Source: Saururus chinensis
Lineage: Eukaryota; Streptophyta; Magnoliopsida; Piperales; Saururaceae
Assembly (NCBI GenBank): GCA_035235625.1
Contig: CP141143.1
Span: forward strand, 21,931,092-21,995,091
Direction of reading: 5' to 3'
Length of the DNA: 64,000 nt
Made by a program: the position numbers and the translations under genes
Part shown: positions 13,201-26,142 of the stretch, piece by piece
Layout of the letters: the number at the start of each line of letters is the position of its first letter
Numbering within the stretch: position 1 is the first letter of the stretch
Notes under the pieces: generated by a model
What the model was told of the DNA's origin: nothing
Database searches by the model: none
Seen by the model: only the letters and a program-made list of their open reading frames with translations

Positions 13201-16200
13201 CATCAATCCCTGGGAGCCCAACAAGAGCCCCACTCAATGAAGTAAGCTCCACAAGCTCCATCACTTCGTCCACAAAAGCCTGTTATAAGACAGTTGTAAA
13301 GGAAATATAAACAAAAATCCTTGTATAGCTGGAGCTTGACCATCAACTGATTACTACTTTACCTTTGTTGTGTCCAGCTCAACATCAGGTGGTAACCGTA
13401 GCCAAGCAGAGTACAAGAGTGATTCACAAACAGTCATGCATGGCGAATGGATATCCGTTTGCTCACAGTAGCCAGAAATCCGTGCAAAGGTTTCTTGTCT
13501 TTTAGGATAACCTGATATAGTGATTCTACCTTCTATGATGCCGCCAGTTTTTCTACCGGCCAAAACATCCATAAGGGTAGTTTTACCAGCACCACTAACA
13601 CCAACCAGTGCTGTCAACAGTCCAGGCCTAAAAGCTCCAGTGACATTGACCAGTAGCTGCAACCTGTCTTCTAAAATACCTTGGCACTTCAGTTCCTGCC
13701 AATAACACTGGATTAGAAACACTCAAAAAGATTTACTGAGTGCTACAAAATAATAGTAATGAAAACATACCTCAGGTACATCAACATAGTAATTAATATC
13801 AGTGAAGCACATTGTAAGAGGCTGGAAGGGAAGAACCATGCCTCTTCGATTATTTTTCTCTGCAGCAAAAGCAGGAAAAAAGTCAACATCAAGCCAAGAA
13901 AACAATTCAAAATCAAGTGCACTTAAAACCTACCAACCTTTTATGATTTGTGAATGCATATGCCTCGTTAGCTCAACAGAAAGTCCTCCCTTGTTTCTTC
14001 TATCTCTTTCCTTCAGTTCTTCTTTACTCACAACTGCTTGCGGCTTTCCCAGAGCTATATAGAAATTGGATATTATATTTTCACCTTTACTATCTCAATA
14101 CTTCAATCCACATCTAGAAAACTGTGTGCTTTATATATGACATCAACACATTTATATCCCTTAGAGCAGCCACATCAAATAAAACATAAGCCATAATAAT
14201 GACAGCCTCTACATCACGAGGACAATCATTGTACAACATTAAATTATTTGCTATAAACCATGTAGAAAGAAGCATCGAAAACTTTTTAACAACTATGGGA
14301 TTCATAAGCTTTATTCAATATAGAAATCATATTTTCGATAACACGGAATTTAAATCCTGCAGCTAATGTTCCCAGAGAAGGAAAAGCAACTTACGGTTTA
14401 AGTAGCTGAGGGACAATGTGAACAGTAAATTGAATAGGATAGTGTAGCCAAACAATGCAGCAATCCCAATCCAATACCAATTGCTCCCAGCAAACAAACC
14501 ACGCGCCTTCAGCACAGCTTCACCTAGCCTTAAATTGCCCACTTTCTGCAAAAGGAAAGCATTGACATATTTCAGTGAGGTGAAACAGGCAATTTTAAGC
14601 GAGGAAATACTGCCCAAAGATAATATATCAAAGAGAAAAACTGCACATGCAAATCAAAGGCTGGCAGAAAGGAGTAAATGATGAAAGTTATACTGTGTTA
14701 CCTTATCCCAAGAATGACCAAGAAATTCATTAACAGAAGCAGCATTTTGTGCATACATTAAAGGGGACACCCAGTAACCCCACGTCCACCATTTTGGAAT
14801 GGTACCTGGCAATCATGCAGGAATAAATTATAAGAAAGCAATGTAGAAATAAAAAAGCGAATAGCAGGTGAGGAATAATTCTTAACAAGGTGAAGGATAG
14901 AACCTCGGGAAAGAATAAATCCTCCAAGACACATGACTGCCAACAGTGCAAAGGATCCAAACGTGTTGGCTACTATCATACTTCGACCCAATGTTGCCAT
15001 AAGACGGAAAAGTCCCAATGACATCTGGTGCAGAAAGAAAAGTAGAAGGAATTGCCGAAGACATCTGATGATTAAAGAAGAACCCAGTAAACAGAAAAAA
15101 GTCAAGCCTTAAATAAACTGTACTAACGCAAATTCACAAGAAAGAATTTGGCCTTAAGACAAAAGTTTACCTGGTTATTTGTGGATCAAAACCAATAACA
15201 TAGTAAGTAACAGCAACCCACATAGCGGACTCCACAAATGAAGTAGGAATACTTAAGACCCAAGATGGAAGAGTATATGCCCAACATGGATAAAAGTGCA
15301 AATCCCGGTGCTTATAAAGAACTGGAAGCTTGGCCACCAACATTGCAACTTCCGTGAACCCATTGAAAAGAATCATTATTAGAGAGAAGTAGACGGCACC
15401 GAGATATACAAAACCATCATCAATTGTGGCATGGTGCATTTTTGTCCGGAAAAATACAGTCATTGTGATCAGAGCCACAAACAGTAACTGCAGTGAAAGC
15501 CTAATGGTTAATACTAGTGCTTTTCAATATTCTTGTTCTAATTTCATAGTAAATCATTTGTTCTAGAATGAAATACAAAGTACTTAAAAATAGTTTTGCA
15601 ATTTGCAGCTACAGCCATATTCCAATTTCTACAGCTACAAAACTCTATAATACATGTCCGCAAGAAAAATTGCATACTGAATACCCAACATGCTTGCAAA
15701 TTATTGCCACTATACCAACTGGTAATATATAAAATGTGCCAGCCCTGCTCTGCCAATCTTCTAAACTCCAGCACAGTCAGCGTCATAAGCAAAGCAATTA
15801 ACATGATTTAAATTTGGCATTGACCCCAAACTTATCAATACAATAAAAATTAATTTACCAAGGGTAATGCTACATATGCTTGCATCCATGCACACTCGCT
15901 GCGATGTGTAATCATCATGCAAGGGCCCCATGGTCACACACAGGCCCCTTATTGCTATCACAGCAAGCATGCAACAAGCAAATATGAGGGCGAGCCTACG
16001 TTAGCATTTCCAATTTATCAAACCCACCTTACAACATGTGACAAAAAAATTGTAAAGATACAAAAAAATTTGAAAGCATATGTCACAACAGTAATTTCTA
16101 CCTGTATGAATTTAAACACATAAATGAATGAATTCCGTTTCATCAGAAGTATCTGCCATGAAAAACTAGTCCTAAGGAGATCAGCTCTCTTTACACCATA

Positions 16201-16615
16201 AGAAGAAGTTGAGAGAGCAGCAGGATGGCTACACCGTCTGTCAAATGGAACAGCAAGTTCTTCCAACATTCTCTTGCCAACATGAAAAGAACAAAATGCT
16301 TCAGAAAACTTTAAAACGGGTATATATTCATAAGGGCAGTCAAGAGCAGCCCAATACTGCCGTTGATCTTTCTTTGATGTGACCTACAATAATAAGTATT
16401 ATGCAAATTAATCCAAAGGTGTCAAGAAATAACAAGCATATATATAGAAATAGTTTAGAAGCGTCCAGGCACCCAGACCCTTCTCAGCCAGCGGATGACA
16501 ATCCCTATTGCATATATATATATATATATATATAGTTGAGAAGCGTCTGGGCACCCGGACCCTTCTCAGCCGGCAGATGTTTGCCCCCATACTGCCAATA
16601 TGCACATATCAACAG

Positions 16616-16674
<59 letters not shown>

Positions 16675-19600
16675 TAGATATATATGTATGTATGCATAAA
16701 GATACACTTATGATTACTTACTTCCTGCAAAAAGTCAGCAACATTTTTTCGTTCAGGGCATCTAAAGCCCATATAGGCAAAGAAGTCAAGAACAGACTCA
16801 CGAGGTCCTTGGTAAACAATGTGGCCCTCAGATATAAGAATGATATCATCAAACAGCTCATAAGTTTCAGGAGCAGGCTGCAGGAGAGATATTACGGTGG
16901 TCCCATCAAGTGCATGGGCAGAATGCTTTAGATACTTAATAATCTGATAAGTAGTTGAACTATCAAGGCCATTTGATATCTCATCCATGAACAGCACTCG
17001 AGCAGGACCAACTAGTAACTCACCTGCCAAAAACCAATTTTTTATTGCTTTAAAGAATTCACAAAATTCAAATATTGAGATGGGTGTGAAGAAAATGGAA
17101 AAAAGGCAATCTAGTCCAATACTGGTCAAAACCATTGGACATCGTTAACAAATTACAACAAGTGGAGCTGTTCTTGAATTCCAAGGCCAATTTAATTCCA
17201 AAACGGTTTTCATATCGACTGTGTTGAAGCAACACGTTCAGTTATAAATCACTTGTCCATTTTTCAGAATATCAAAAAAACATGAGATTGAATCATTGAA
17301 AGTACCACTAAAAGCTTGCATGATAGAAGAGAATTTGCATTTACCAGTAGTCATGCGCTTTTTTTGTCCCCCTGAGATTCCTTTGATCATTTCATCTCCA
17401 ACAGGCGTGTCAGCGCAGATATCCAGTCCTAAAATCTTTGAAAGTATATTTTAGTAATTCAGACATTTTCATAGGCAATAAAGAATCATTTATAAAGAAC
17501 TGTAGCATATTTTAAAATTGCAAAAGGGTAAAAAAAGCAAGCTCCAGACTCTTTGCATTTTGTTGCCAGTGTTGTGTTAGAATATGACTATATCAATATT
17601 TCTCCTACAACCACCATGAGATGAAGCCAATACCAAATCACTGGGAATGGCATATGAGGACAAGTAGGATGGACGGATGGATGGATGGATTGCAAAGAGG
17701 TAGAAACAATATTTTATACAAAAGATAAATCTTTGGTTGCTCTTATTCAAAGTCAATTCTCACTTATTGCATTTGCTCCATCTCCATTGTAGAAGCCAGA
17801 ATGCTTGGATTTCACAGGTTTCATTCTCAGATTTTGCAGAAATAATCATGCAGCCAGCATCATTTTCCAGATCATCTTTGCTCAGCAATTTCCTTTCTTT
17901 GGAAGAAAGAAATACTCATATCTTTCTTAAGACTGAACAGCATAAAAGTTCCTTAATGACTAGCATTGAGCATGAAGTATGCACTTATGTTTCATTGTCA
18001 CCTCACTAGCCAACTCTCTAGCAGCTCTTCCATACTTAAAGATTATATAAACTTTGTAATTTTGTAATCTTCTTTTTCATTTGACTCTTTGTATTTTTTC
18101 CCTCTTTGATATGCAATAATATTGGGCTTATCACTTGCGTTGCAAAAATATTATTTTATACAAAACTATGCATTGTTAGTAGGATATTTTGGCCTAGAAT
18201 CAATGCACCTTGGTAGCCTAGCAGAGGCTTGATATTCATGCCAGTAACATCATTCTTTGAACGCAATAGAAAGGTATCACATCCAAACCATGAAAATAGA
18301 TACCTTTAGTATGTACTCCACAACAAGACTGGTCTGATCTCCTCCCAAAGCTGAAGCCTGAAAGCATGAATTACTAAGATTGGAATATGAGCAACTGATA
18401 CCTTAAACAACATGTATAATCTATAAAATATTCCTGGTTAAGGACATGTACCTTCATGAATATATCCAAGTCTTCATCAGGTTTTATTCCAGCAATCTTC
18501 TCTCTTTTTGAAAGCTCCATAAGCATATCTAAAGCAGGAACTCACGTATCACATTTAGCCAAGACAATCGTCCGAAGCCACTCAAAGCAGAATTTCCATA
18601 TTGTCTAGTACCTACCATATTTGATTCCTACACCTTGACAACGTCCTGAAAACTCTAAAGTCTCCCTTACAGTCATCTCTGCCACATGCCAATCTTGCTG
18701 ACTCACATATGCTGATGTTACCTGAGGAACAAATTCTTTTGGACTATGCCCATTGTATGTGATATTTCCTGACGTCTGCATGACATCCCATTGGCAGCAA
18801 AGCACATCAGATGCAGAAGCAAAACACATAATGGAATGTAATATGATTGTAAAGGCAGTTTATTATGTGTTAACTATGAAAACCAATAGACATCTTCCAT
18901 CATGGCCTCAAACTGGTATTGATTATAAGGTAATAGAACATTACATATGAATAATCTTGCATGCAATATAAGATGGAGTTTAGGAGTTTTTTTTATATCA
19001 GATGTAGTTTAAGAGTTGACCATAGAAAAATGATACAATTGCTATATCACGGGCAGAAATATCAAATAAGACTAAGATTAAGGTTTGAGGAATAGTTGAT
19101 AGTTTGGAAGCTCCATTCAAACTGACAAAAGAAGTACCTTCAAATCGGATCCAAGCCGACCAGCAAGAGCCAAAAGCAAAGTCGTCTTTCCAGAGCTTGG
19201 CGGGCCCAAAAGTAGTGTCATTCTGCATATCAATTTTATTGTACACAGTAAGAACTAGCTCAAGCACTTTGCTGAAGATTTGTTATACTATTACCTAGAA
19301 GGCCTGATTATCCCACTGATATTATCCAATATTGATAGTCTCTTTCTCCTGCCTGGGTAGATTCTCAACTGCTTAAGGAGGGCCTTGCGGACATAAGAAA
19401 TTCTAGATCAGAATCTCTGGTTTTAACGGTATTAAATCTTACCCAAATTAAATGGTCATATTGTACCTCAGTCATATTAAAGATAAAGTTGGGAATTGTG
19501 GGTAATGCTCTACTCCCAACATGAACATATGCATCTACACTCAGTTGTTGAAATCGAACTTCAATCTTTGGAAATTCCAAATTGACTCTGTAATCCCACA

Positions 19601-21231
19601 GGAAAGAGAAGTAAGGAACAAAAAAAATGTCTACGACAATAAAGCCATCCTAAAGTTCATTAAAGGAGAAAGAGGCAGTTAATACTGGGAATAAATTATA
19701 ACTAAGTGCAATTTATTAGGATTTAGAAACAGATAGAGCATTCTCTTTCACCAACAGCATCAGATGAAATGGCCTCTGATTCTATATTTCTTTAGACAAA
19801 ACGACAAAATCAACAACTTGACAGGAAAAACAAAAGATGGACGCATAAGTTTCAAGCGAGAAAGGATACAAAAGAGTAGAGAGGGAGTATGATACCATAG
19901 CTCCTGAAATTAAAAATGGTGCACTTGAAAAAATGGACTGTCAAATTAACGAAAAAGCAAGACAAATAATGTCCTTGATTAACTTAACTCATAAAATAAA
20001 AATAATGTGAAAATTAACAGAATTACTAAAAAAATATTATGGGCAAATTTGAGGAACTAAAATTTACGGTAAAGATGTAAAGTTACATCATACAAGAAAT
20101 GCGAAAGCGTGGAAGAAAAATTCAAATGGATTAGAAGATACGGTGGTGGAAACCCGTGAAACATTAAAATTGAAGTTTTAAAACCAAAAACATGCCCTAC
20201 CTAAAAAACAAGACGAATTTGACCGGAAAGGGGGCAAAAATTCAAATGATGGGCCAAAGGAACCGAAAATCAGATATGTGAAATTGAAAAGAATAAGCAA
20301 AGTCAGATAATAAATCAAAAACACAGAAAAGGACATAGAGAAGCAAAAACAATTTTCTTATAATTTTTAAATGAAAAAGGTAGGAAATACAAATCATGTC
20401 AGTGACACAGTCAACAATCAAAAGACTGAATGCCGAGAAAAGAAAATAAAAAAACTGAGTACGTTCGCCGCCACAAAATTTGTGAGAAGTCAAGCTCATT
20501 AACCACTCAAAATGCCAACATTCACTGCTTTTGCCTTAAACGTCTGAAGGGATAAAAGCAAAAAATAAAATTCACAGAGAAAAGCTATTTGTGGACAGAT
20601 CCACAGGACCACAACTATGAAAAGTAAAATTACAAACTGAAACAATTACAAAAAAAATGAAGCAGAAGAATGAATAGTACAATCACTTATAGTCTGGAAT
20701 TGAACCAGTACAACCAACAAAAACCATAATTTTCCACGAGAAAATAATCCGTCGCAGTTAATTTGTAGAGCACTACAGTCAAAAACCATTTTAAATTAGA
20801 GTAAGAAACAGCCAAACCAAATTAATAAGTTCGCTTCCGGACAACAACAGTCCAAGATGGCGAGTCCAGCAATTCCAGACAATAAGCTAAAAACCAAGCA
20901 ACTCATGTCGTCATTTTCGAGCAAGGCGAAGTGAACATTACGCGTCGAAACGGCGGCGCATGCGCTCAAAGAAGCGGGCGGCGTCCTCGTCAGCGGCACG
21001 AACGAGGCGGTCGAGCACGAGCTTCCGCTCCTGCAGCTCCATCCGGCTGACCTCGACCTCAGAGAGGTCCCCGACAAGGTTGCGGAAGATGCCGCGGCGG
21101 ACGCGGTCGTAGGTCGGAAGCCGCTCCAGGGCGGCCCAGCGGAGCGCATCCTCCTCGTCCGCCGCCGCGCCACCCTCCCGGTAGGAGCTCGACCTCGAGA
21201 ACGCTGCCCCCCCATCGCCCGCCCCCCACAT
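10265..21231 (-). CDS. ABCG32: Full-size ABCG (PDR) transporter, ABCG32/PEC1 type (24 exons, 1419 aa)
   Basis: Exons: 21231-20942, 19587-19467, 19383-19295, 19222-19138, 18775-18616, 18528-18452, 18357-18304, 17435-17345, 17023-16722, 16383-16102, 15487-15171, 15064-14904, 14805-14702, 14545-14395, 14054-13938, 13859-13771, 13695-13363, 13279-12989, 12640-12557, 12421-12288, 12209-11982, 11756-11585, 11507-11253, 10537-10265. Phases close to 1420 codons. NBD1 has Walker [10 protein letters not shown] (about 173-181), signature ISGGQKKR (about 312) and Walker [15 protein letters not shown]2 has GVSGAGKTT (about 863), signature LSIEQRKR and [11 protein letters not shown]. Membrane segments follow each NBD, and the C-terminus is AFNFQ-like (SFNFQKR). 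The whole is colinear with Arabidopsis ABCG32/PEC1 (barley Eibi1/ABCG31), a plasma-membrane exporter of cutin precursors in epidermis. No frameshift, stop or missing catalytic motif is seen. The start ATG gives MWGAG; the open frame just upstream has no ATG. Confidence 0.95.
16451..16680. repeat. Paired about 50-bp repeat with TA and GATA microsatellites in ABCG32 intron 9
   Basis: Two near-identical segments (about 16451-16500 and 16531-16583) share GAAGCGTC, GGGCACCC, GACCCTTCTCAGCC and GCAGATG-like blocks. Their centres are near-palindromic (GTCTGGG-CA-CCCGGAC). A (TA)n tract separates them (about 16512-16534), and (TA)n plus (GATA)n follow (16619-16680). They look like one duplicated GC-rich module within an AT microsatellite. 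The origin is unknown. Confidence 0.7.
17668..17690. repeat. GGAT microsatellite in ABCG32 intron 7
   Basis: Short tandem GGAT units (GGACGGATGGATGGATGGAT) within the 868-bp intron between exons 7 and 8. This is an ordinary microsatellite. Confidence 0.7.
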
Positions 21232-21309
21232 CTCCTGCTCCCCGCCCGCGGCCAAACGCTACAAGGGAGTCGAGACGAAGAATGCGGGCCGGCCATTATC
21301 AGATCCGGG

Positions 21310-21331
21310 GGAAGAAGAAGAAGAAGAAGAG
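21310..21331. repeat. GAA microsatellite upstream of ABCG32
   Basis: Tandem GAA units about 80 bases upstream of the ABCG32 start. In the transcript direction they read as a TTC/CT-rich tract, a common feature of plant leaders and core promoters. The transcription start cannot be fixed from the sequence. Confidence 0.6.
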
Positions 21332-24300
21332 GGTGGGAGAGTGTGGTCGTTGAGAGCTGAGCAGGCGCATTAATGGCGGGAGGACAGTGGGGGAGAGGCA
21401 ACGAGCCGGTCGCTCCTTTCCTTTCGCTTTTGTCAGTTTCTGTTTTTCTGCAGCGGAATCTGGGATTTCTCCGCCTTTTTCCGTTTCAGCCGGAAAGTTC
21501 TTTCTTTCCGTTTCGGTCGCCCGCATGGCGAATGGGGAAACCGGGGGGGTTAAGTGAGGTCAAACCGGGGGTTGGTCCGGGGTTTAATGGGAAAAGCGCG
21601 GGATTAAGGGGAATTTGAATTCTTCCAGTAATCGGTTATGAGTCCGGACCTCCGCCAGGCCCGAGATCATGTCCGTTTTATAAAGCGAGAATCTTGTTGC
21701 AAGTGAGGTTTTGGTTGGACCCGAGCCGCCGGACAATGGACAAGCTGTAGCTGGCCGCTTAATTGATAGAAGAGTTCATCTTCCCTTTGATTTTTTAGAA
21801 AAAAAAATGGCGCATACGTTAACAAATATTACTATTAGTATAATTCTAACATTAACGTGTGTCAATATTTACATTACCGATCTCATAGATGAACGACCCT
21901 TAGGTGATCGGTATGTTAGACTCACGGTGTATGTGGAGCATTTAAAACTCTTCTTCTTAGATTGATGCCTATTTAAAGCATGGGTCACCTTTGGTAGGTC
22001 GCTTTGGCAGCTGTTCACTTGTTTTTCACCCAATTTAATTTCAGATGGTTTCTATCTACTGGCCTTAGCTTTTTGACTGGCGTTAAAGTGGATTGATGAG
22101 AAGTGATAATGGCAAAGTCCCGTGTTCTTGTGACATTTATCTTTTGGGGGCAGTTTTATTTGTCTAAAGAATCCACTCCAAGTTACAGCTTAGTTATATT
22201 TCCAACCGTTTGTGATTTACAAGTAACTAACCCACCTAATTTTGTCCTCTCCTCTCATTTATATGAAATTAATCTAACTTGAATTATAGGTGCAATGTAA
22301 TTAAAATCATGTGCATATTATGGGTGCAATGAAATAAATGTTTAGAACAATGTCTTTTTAAGGATGTTAAAGTCCCTATACCACTTTCTGTCTTTGATTA
22401 GTCAGAAATAAGTGGGTCTCACAAGACAATTAAAAAATTCACTTTTTTTGTCTAATTAAAACTTAGTATAAAATTTTGTTAAACAAAAAGTGGTATAAAA
22501 AATACTCATTAACCACTTTTTAATGGCTTTATGGAGAGAAGGGTTTTGCTTGTTCTTGTTAATGACAGCCCCTCGCCCAGTTGGCACTTTCAGTTCGCTG
22601 TTGCCCCAACCAATCTAAGTAGCCCCAATCAAGTCGCCGAACAACTGAAGCCCAATCAAGAAAATGAAAGCATTGGCGTTGAAAATTAGTAGCTCTGAGT
22701 CAAGAGATCGAATTAAATGCACCGATTTATGTTGTTGAAAACCACGTCTCTTTTTCTTTACGTCTTTGTCAATAGCATTTTATCTGCTTCATGTCCATGA
22801 TGATAAAACTTCTCACACCCACGAATTCCACCGAAGTTCAAGGCATTTTAAAACACACAGTGATTAACCCAAGTTACTTCTGCTGTGGCATTGTACATCA
22901 CAGTAGAAAGGCTTGGTAGGAAGAGATATTATAACGAAAACAACTTTGTGATTCAATACAAGAGAAAGGCCGTCACCTGGCAGGCAGAGTTCTAGAGGCA
23001 TAAAGAAATGGAGAAGGACAGATGAGGGTGGGTGGCAGTTTTTCAGCTCAGAATAATACGCCATAAATTGATCTCCATGCCAGTCTGGAGTATATTCTTA
23101 CCGGTGTTCACCATGGATCATGAGAATTGATGGTGCATGTGTTAAAGCACGTTTATCGAAAGTAACATGCTAGTGCACTTGTGCTAATGTATGCACCATC
23201 GATTCTCTTAAGAACGAACCCTACTTGGTAGAGGATATCGGACTTCACGGATAAGGATAAAAGCTCTTCCCTTCTTACCATGCCAATGGAGCTTTGATGA
23301 GGTGCCCTTTCATGTTGTGTGCATTAAAATGGAGTGAAACTAGTATGGTAGGTAGGAGTAGGACATTTGATAAATAGTGGCCTCCCCTCACACAAATCAT
23401 GGTACAACAGAGAGACGCAAGTAAGTCTTGGAGGGCAGGTACAGGTACATGTGGGGTCTGACATTTTACTATAGTTAGATTTTTTTATATGAGGAGTTTG
23501 CCACTGTGCTACATAGACAGTCGATATTCACCTACTATGTTAAGAGGGAAGGGCTGGCTAAAGCAGGGGGTGGGAGATTTTTCATCAGTTTTTTTTCTTC
23601 TACTAGTGTCTGATTGAGTATGTTGGGGTGGCATGTACTTGTATGGCCTTAGAGATAACTAAAGCAACTCATTGACTACAAGAGATATGCATGTGACATT
23701 TCAATCTCTTACTAACATGCGCGTGCGGGAAGTGGGGGATGAGGGAGTACGGACGGAGCCAGGGAGGGCCTGCCACATCCATGGACCCCTGGCTCCTTAA
23801 ATTTCACCCATTACATACTAATAATAATAGATATTTTTGCCCTAATTTAGTAACATAGAAATGTGCCCCTTCTAAAGTTTTTGAAATTTGTTAGATTTTT
23901 TCCCTAGATCCATCCACACCCTCTTAGACTCTTACTAAAATGTGAAAATGCACTTTACAATCGAATGGACGTTGGTAAAATGGAAGCATGAAAACATATA
24001 AAGAAGGTGTTTAACTTCTATATGAGCTAAGTCTTTGGGCATATTTTACTTAGTTAATATCATATTTTTTACAAAATATATAAATTTCGGTCATGATAGA
24101 GTATCATTCATAGTCTCTTAGTTCCTATGATGTTTCCTTAGATGATTCAACCACAGCTATTGTATTCACAATATTTTGGTCTTTCTGTTACAATACTTTT
24201 GATAGATTATTGGTAGCCCCCAATATATTCTTCATAATATGTAAATTGAAAATAAATTTAAAAGATAGTATAAGATCAATTAGGGAATTTATTTTCTCTC

Positions 24301-24405
24301 AATTCTCGCTCTTCGTCATATTCATCAATAATCTCAAGTAGTAGAAAACATGGTGATAAAGCTTATCAATGTATCATAATGTAAGCTTCAACATGTGTTG
24401 CATGG
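21332..24405. other. Intergenic region with presumed ABCG32 promoter
   Basis: The first about 350 bases above the ABCG32 start are GC-rich and should hold its promoter. The rest is AT-rich with no credible gene. A possible small inverted-repeat element lies near 22380-22510, where CTATACCACTTTCTGT faces AAAAGTGGTATAAAAA, but its ends are too degenerate to name. A fragment near 23750-23800 (GGAGCCAGGGAGGGCC) resembles old retroelement debris. Confidence 0.45.
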
Positions 24406-24421
24406 CTTCACTATAACAAAA

Positions 24422-24913
24422 TATATCACTAGTGATGTTTTTATTATCAATGCAAACAGAAGCATCGCTAAAAATTGGTATTTGCGATGCATAAATTTAA
24501 GCGTCGCAAAAATATTAAATATTAGCGACGCTTTTAATTAAGTGTCGCTAATTATTACATAATAGTGACACTTATTATCAAGCGTCGTTATTACTATAAT
24601 TATTAGTAATGTCTAATACAAAGCGTTGCTAATTAGATAACTATTAGCGACTCATAATACAAGTGTCGCTAAAAGATATTTGTTTAAAAAAAACATAACT
24701 ATTAGCAATGTTGTTCGTAAAGCGTCGCTAATAGTTTTAATTATAGCAACTCATAAGCAAGTGTCACTAATAGTTATGCTATTAGCGATACTTAATAAAA
24801 GTATCGCTAATAGTAATGAATTTAAAATAAAAAATTAAAAATTTAGAACTATTAGCGACGCTTTTAAACATGCGTCGCATATAGCATTGATAATAGCAAC
24901 GCTTGGTCGCTAT
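24422..24913. repeat. Left subterminal array of GCGACGC motifs
   Basis: More than a dozen copies of TTAGCGACGCTT-like motifs in direct and inverted orientation, often paired so that AGCGACGCTT and AAGTGTCGCT make small hairpins. In CACTA elements such subterminal repeats are the binding sites of the element-encoded TnpA-type protein. The array is cut at 24922 by the Mutator-like element. Confidence 0.7.
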
Positions 24914-24922
24914 TAGTTTTAT

Positions 24923-25312
24923 GGGAAAATTATTAAAATAAAAAAAAATATTTACCAAAATATACTATTTCCCAAAGTGGTGTTCCTTTTTGCCATGCAA
25001 GCGCCAGCCAAGCAGCTGGCGCCAGTGTGGCTTTTTTTTTATTTTTTAAGTTGATTTCGTCGTTTAGAATGACGAAATTGGTTTGAATACGATTTCGTCG
25101 TTCTAAACGACGAAACCTTTTATTACTTGACCCGGTTTCGTCGTTCAGAACGACGAAATCAACTTAAGCTGATTTCGTAGTTCTGAACGATGAAACTCCT
25201 GCACTTATCCCTTTTCGCCCTTTGGTCGCGACTACAACACTGATTTCATCGTTTAGAATGATTAAATCACCTTAAGTTGATTTTCGTCGTTCTAAACGAC
25301 GAAATCATCGTC
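24923..25312 (+). repeat. Left terminal inverted repeat of the MULE, with palindrome array
   Basis: The first about 130 bases match the inverse of 33052-32930 closely, including CCCAAAGTGGTGTTCC. The inner part holds about six palindromes of the form GATTTCGTCGTT-(C/T)(A/T)(A/G)-AACGACGAAATC, around 25052, 25091, 25133, 25170, 25240 and 25278. Spacers such as TTATTACTTGACCCGG are shared with the right repeat. Compared with the right end, one palindrome pair is missing. Confidence 0.88.
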
Positions 25313-26142
25313 TTTTTAGCTCACCCATCCGCTCCGCCTCCATTCGGGTTTACAGTGAGTTTTTGAGTTTTCAGAGATCAATACGCTCCACCGCCGCCAT
25401 CTCGCCGCCTCTGGCCCGCCACCATCTCGCTTCCCCCGGCCTGCCACCATCTCGCCTCCTCCGGTCACCCGCCAGTCTCTGATCCTCCGGCCCGCCGCCA
25501 TCTCGCCTCCTCCGGCTTTCTAGTGAGTTTTCCCTACGCTCCGCCACCTCCTCCGGCTCATAGACAGTCTCACCTCTTCTGGCCCACCATCATCTCACCT
25601 CCTCCGGCCCACCGCCGGTCTTGCCTCCTCTTCCCCACCGCCTTCGCCATTAGCCCCCATTCTAACCACGCCAATTTCGTCCCTATTCCGTGGTATGTTA
25701 ATTCCTTTATTTTTTTTAATAATTACATTAAAAATGTGTTGATTAAAAGTATGTGCTTAAATTAAATATTTGATACGTGTCTAGAGAATTTGGTTTGTGA
25801 CATTGCATAGTTTGTGACATTAATTCGGTATTTTGGTGTTACTTGTGATTTGGATGGTTTAGTTAAAACTAAACATTTTTTGTTGAGTGGCTTTAGATGC
25901 TTTTTTTTATGGCTTATGTGGTTTGTGACATTGCATGCGTTATTGTATCAATTGTGTAATTTTATTATTTAGAAAATTTGCTTATTAATATAAAGTATTC
26001 ATGATATGCTTATATAATTGGTAAATCTATTAATTTCTATGCGTATATATTTTGAAAATATATTGGTTAGGGTAGATATTAGTATTAGTTTGCTTAATTT
26101 AATATTAATTTAATTTATTATTTATGAATTAATTGAATAGAA

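Noticed and set aside
21232-21255. Extension of ABCG32 upstream to 21255
   Set aside because: The frame opens with TTG. The ATG at 21231 gives the MW start seen in the family.
25052-25312. CRISPR-like look of evenly spaced palindromic repeats in the MULE ends
   Set aside because: The repeats and their spacers are mirrored in the opposite terminal repeat, the host is a plant, and no cas-like gene exists. They are part of a transposon end.
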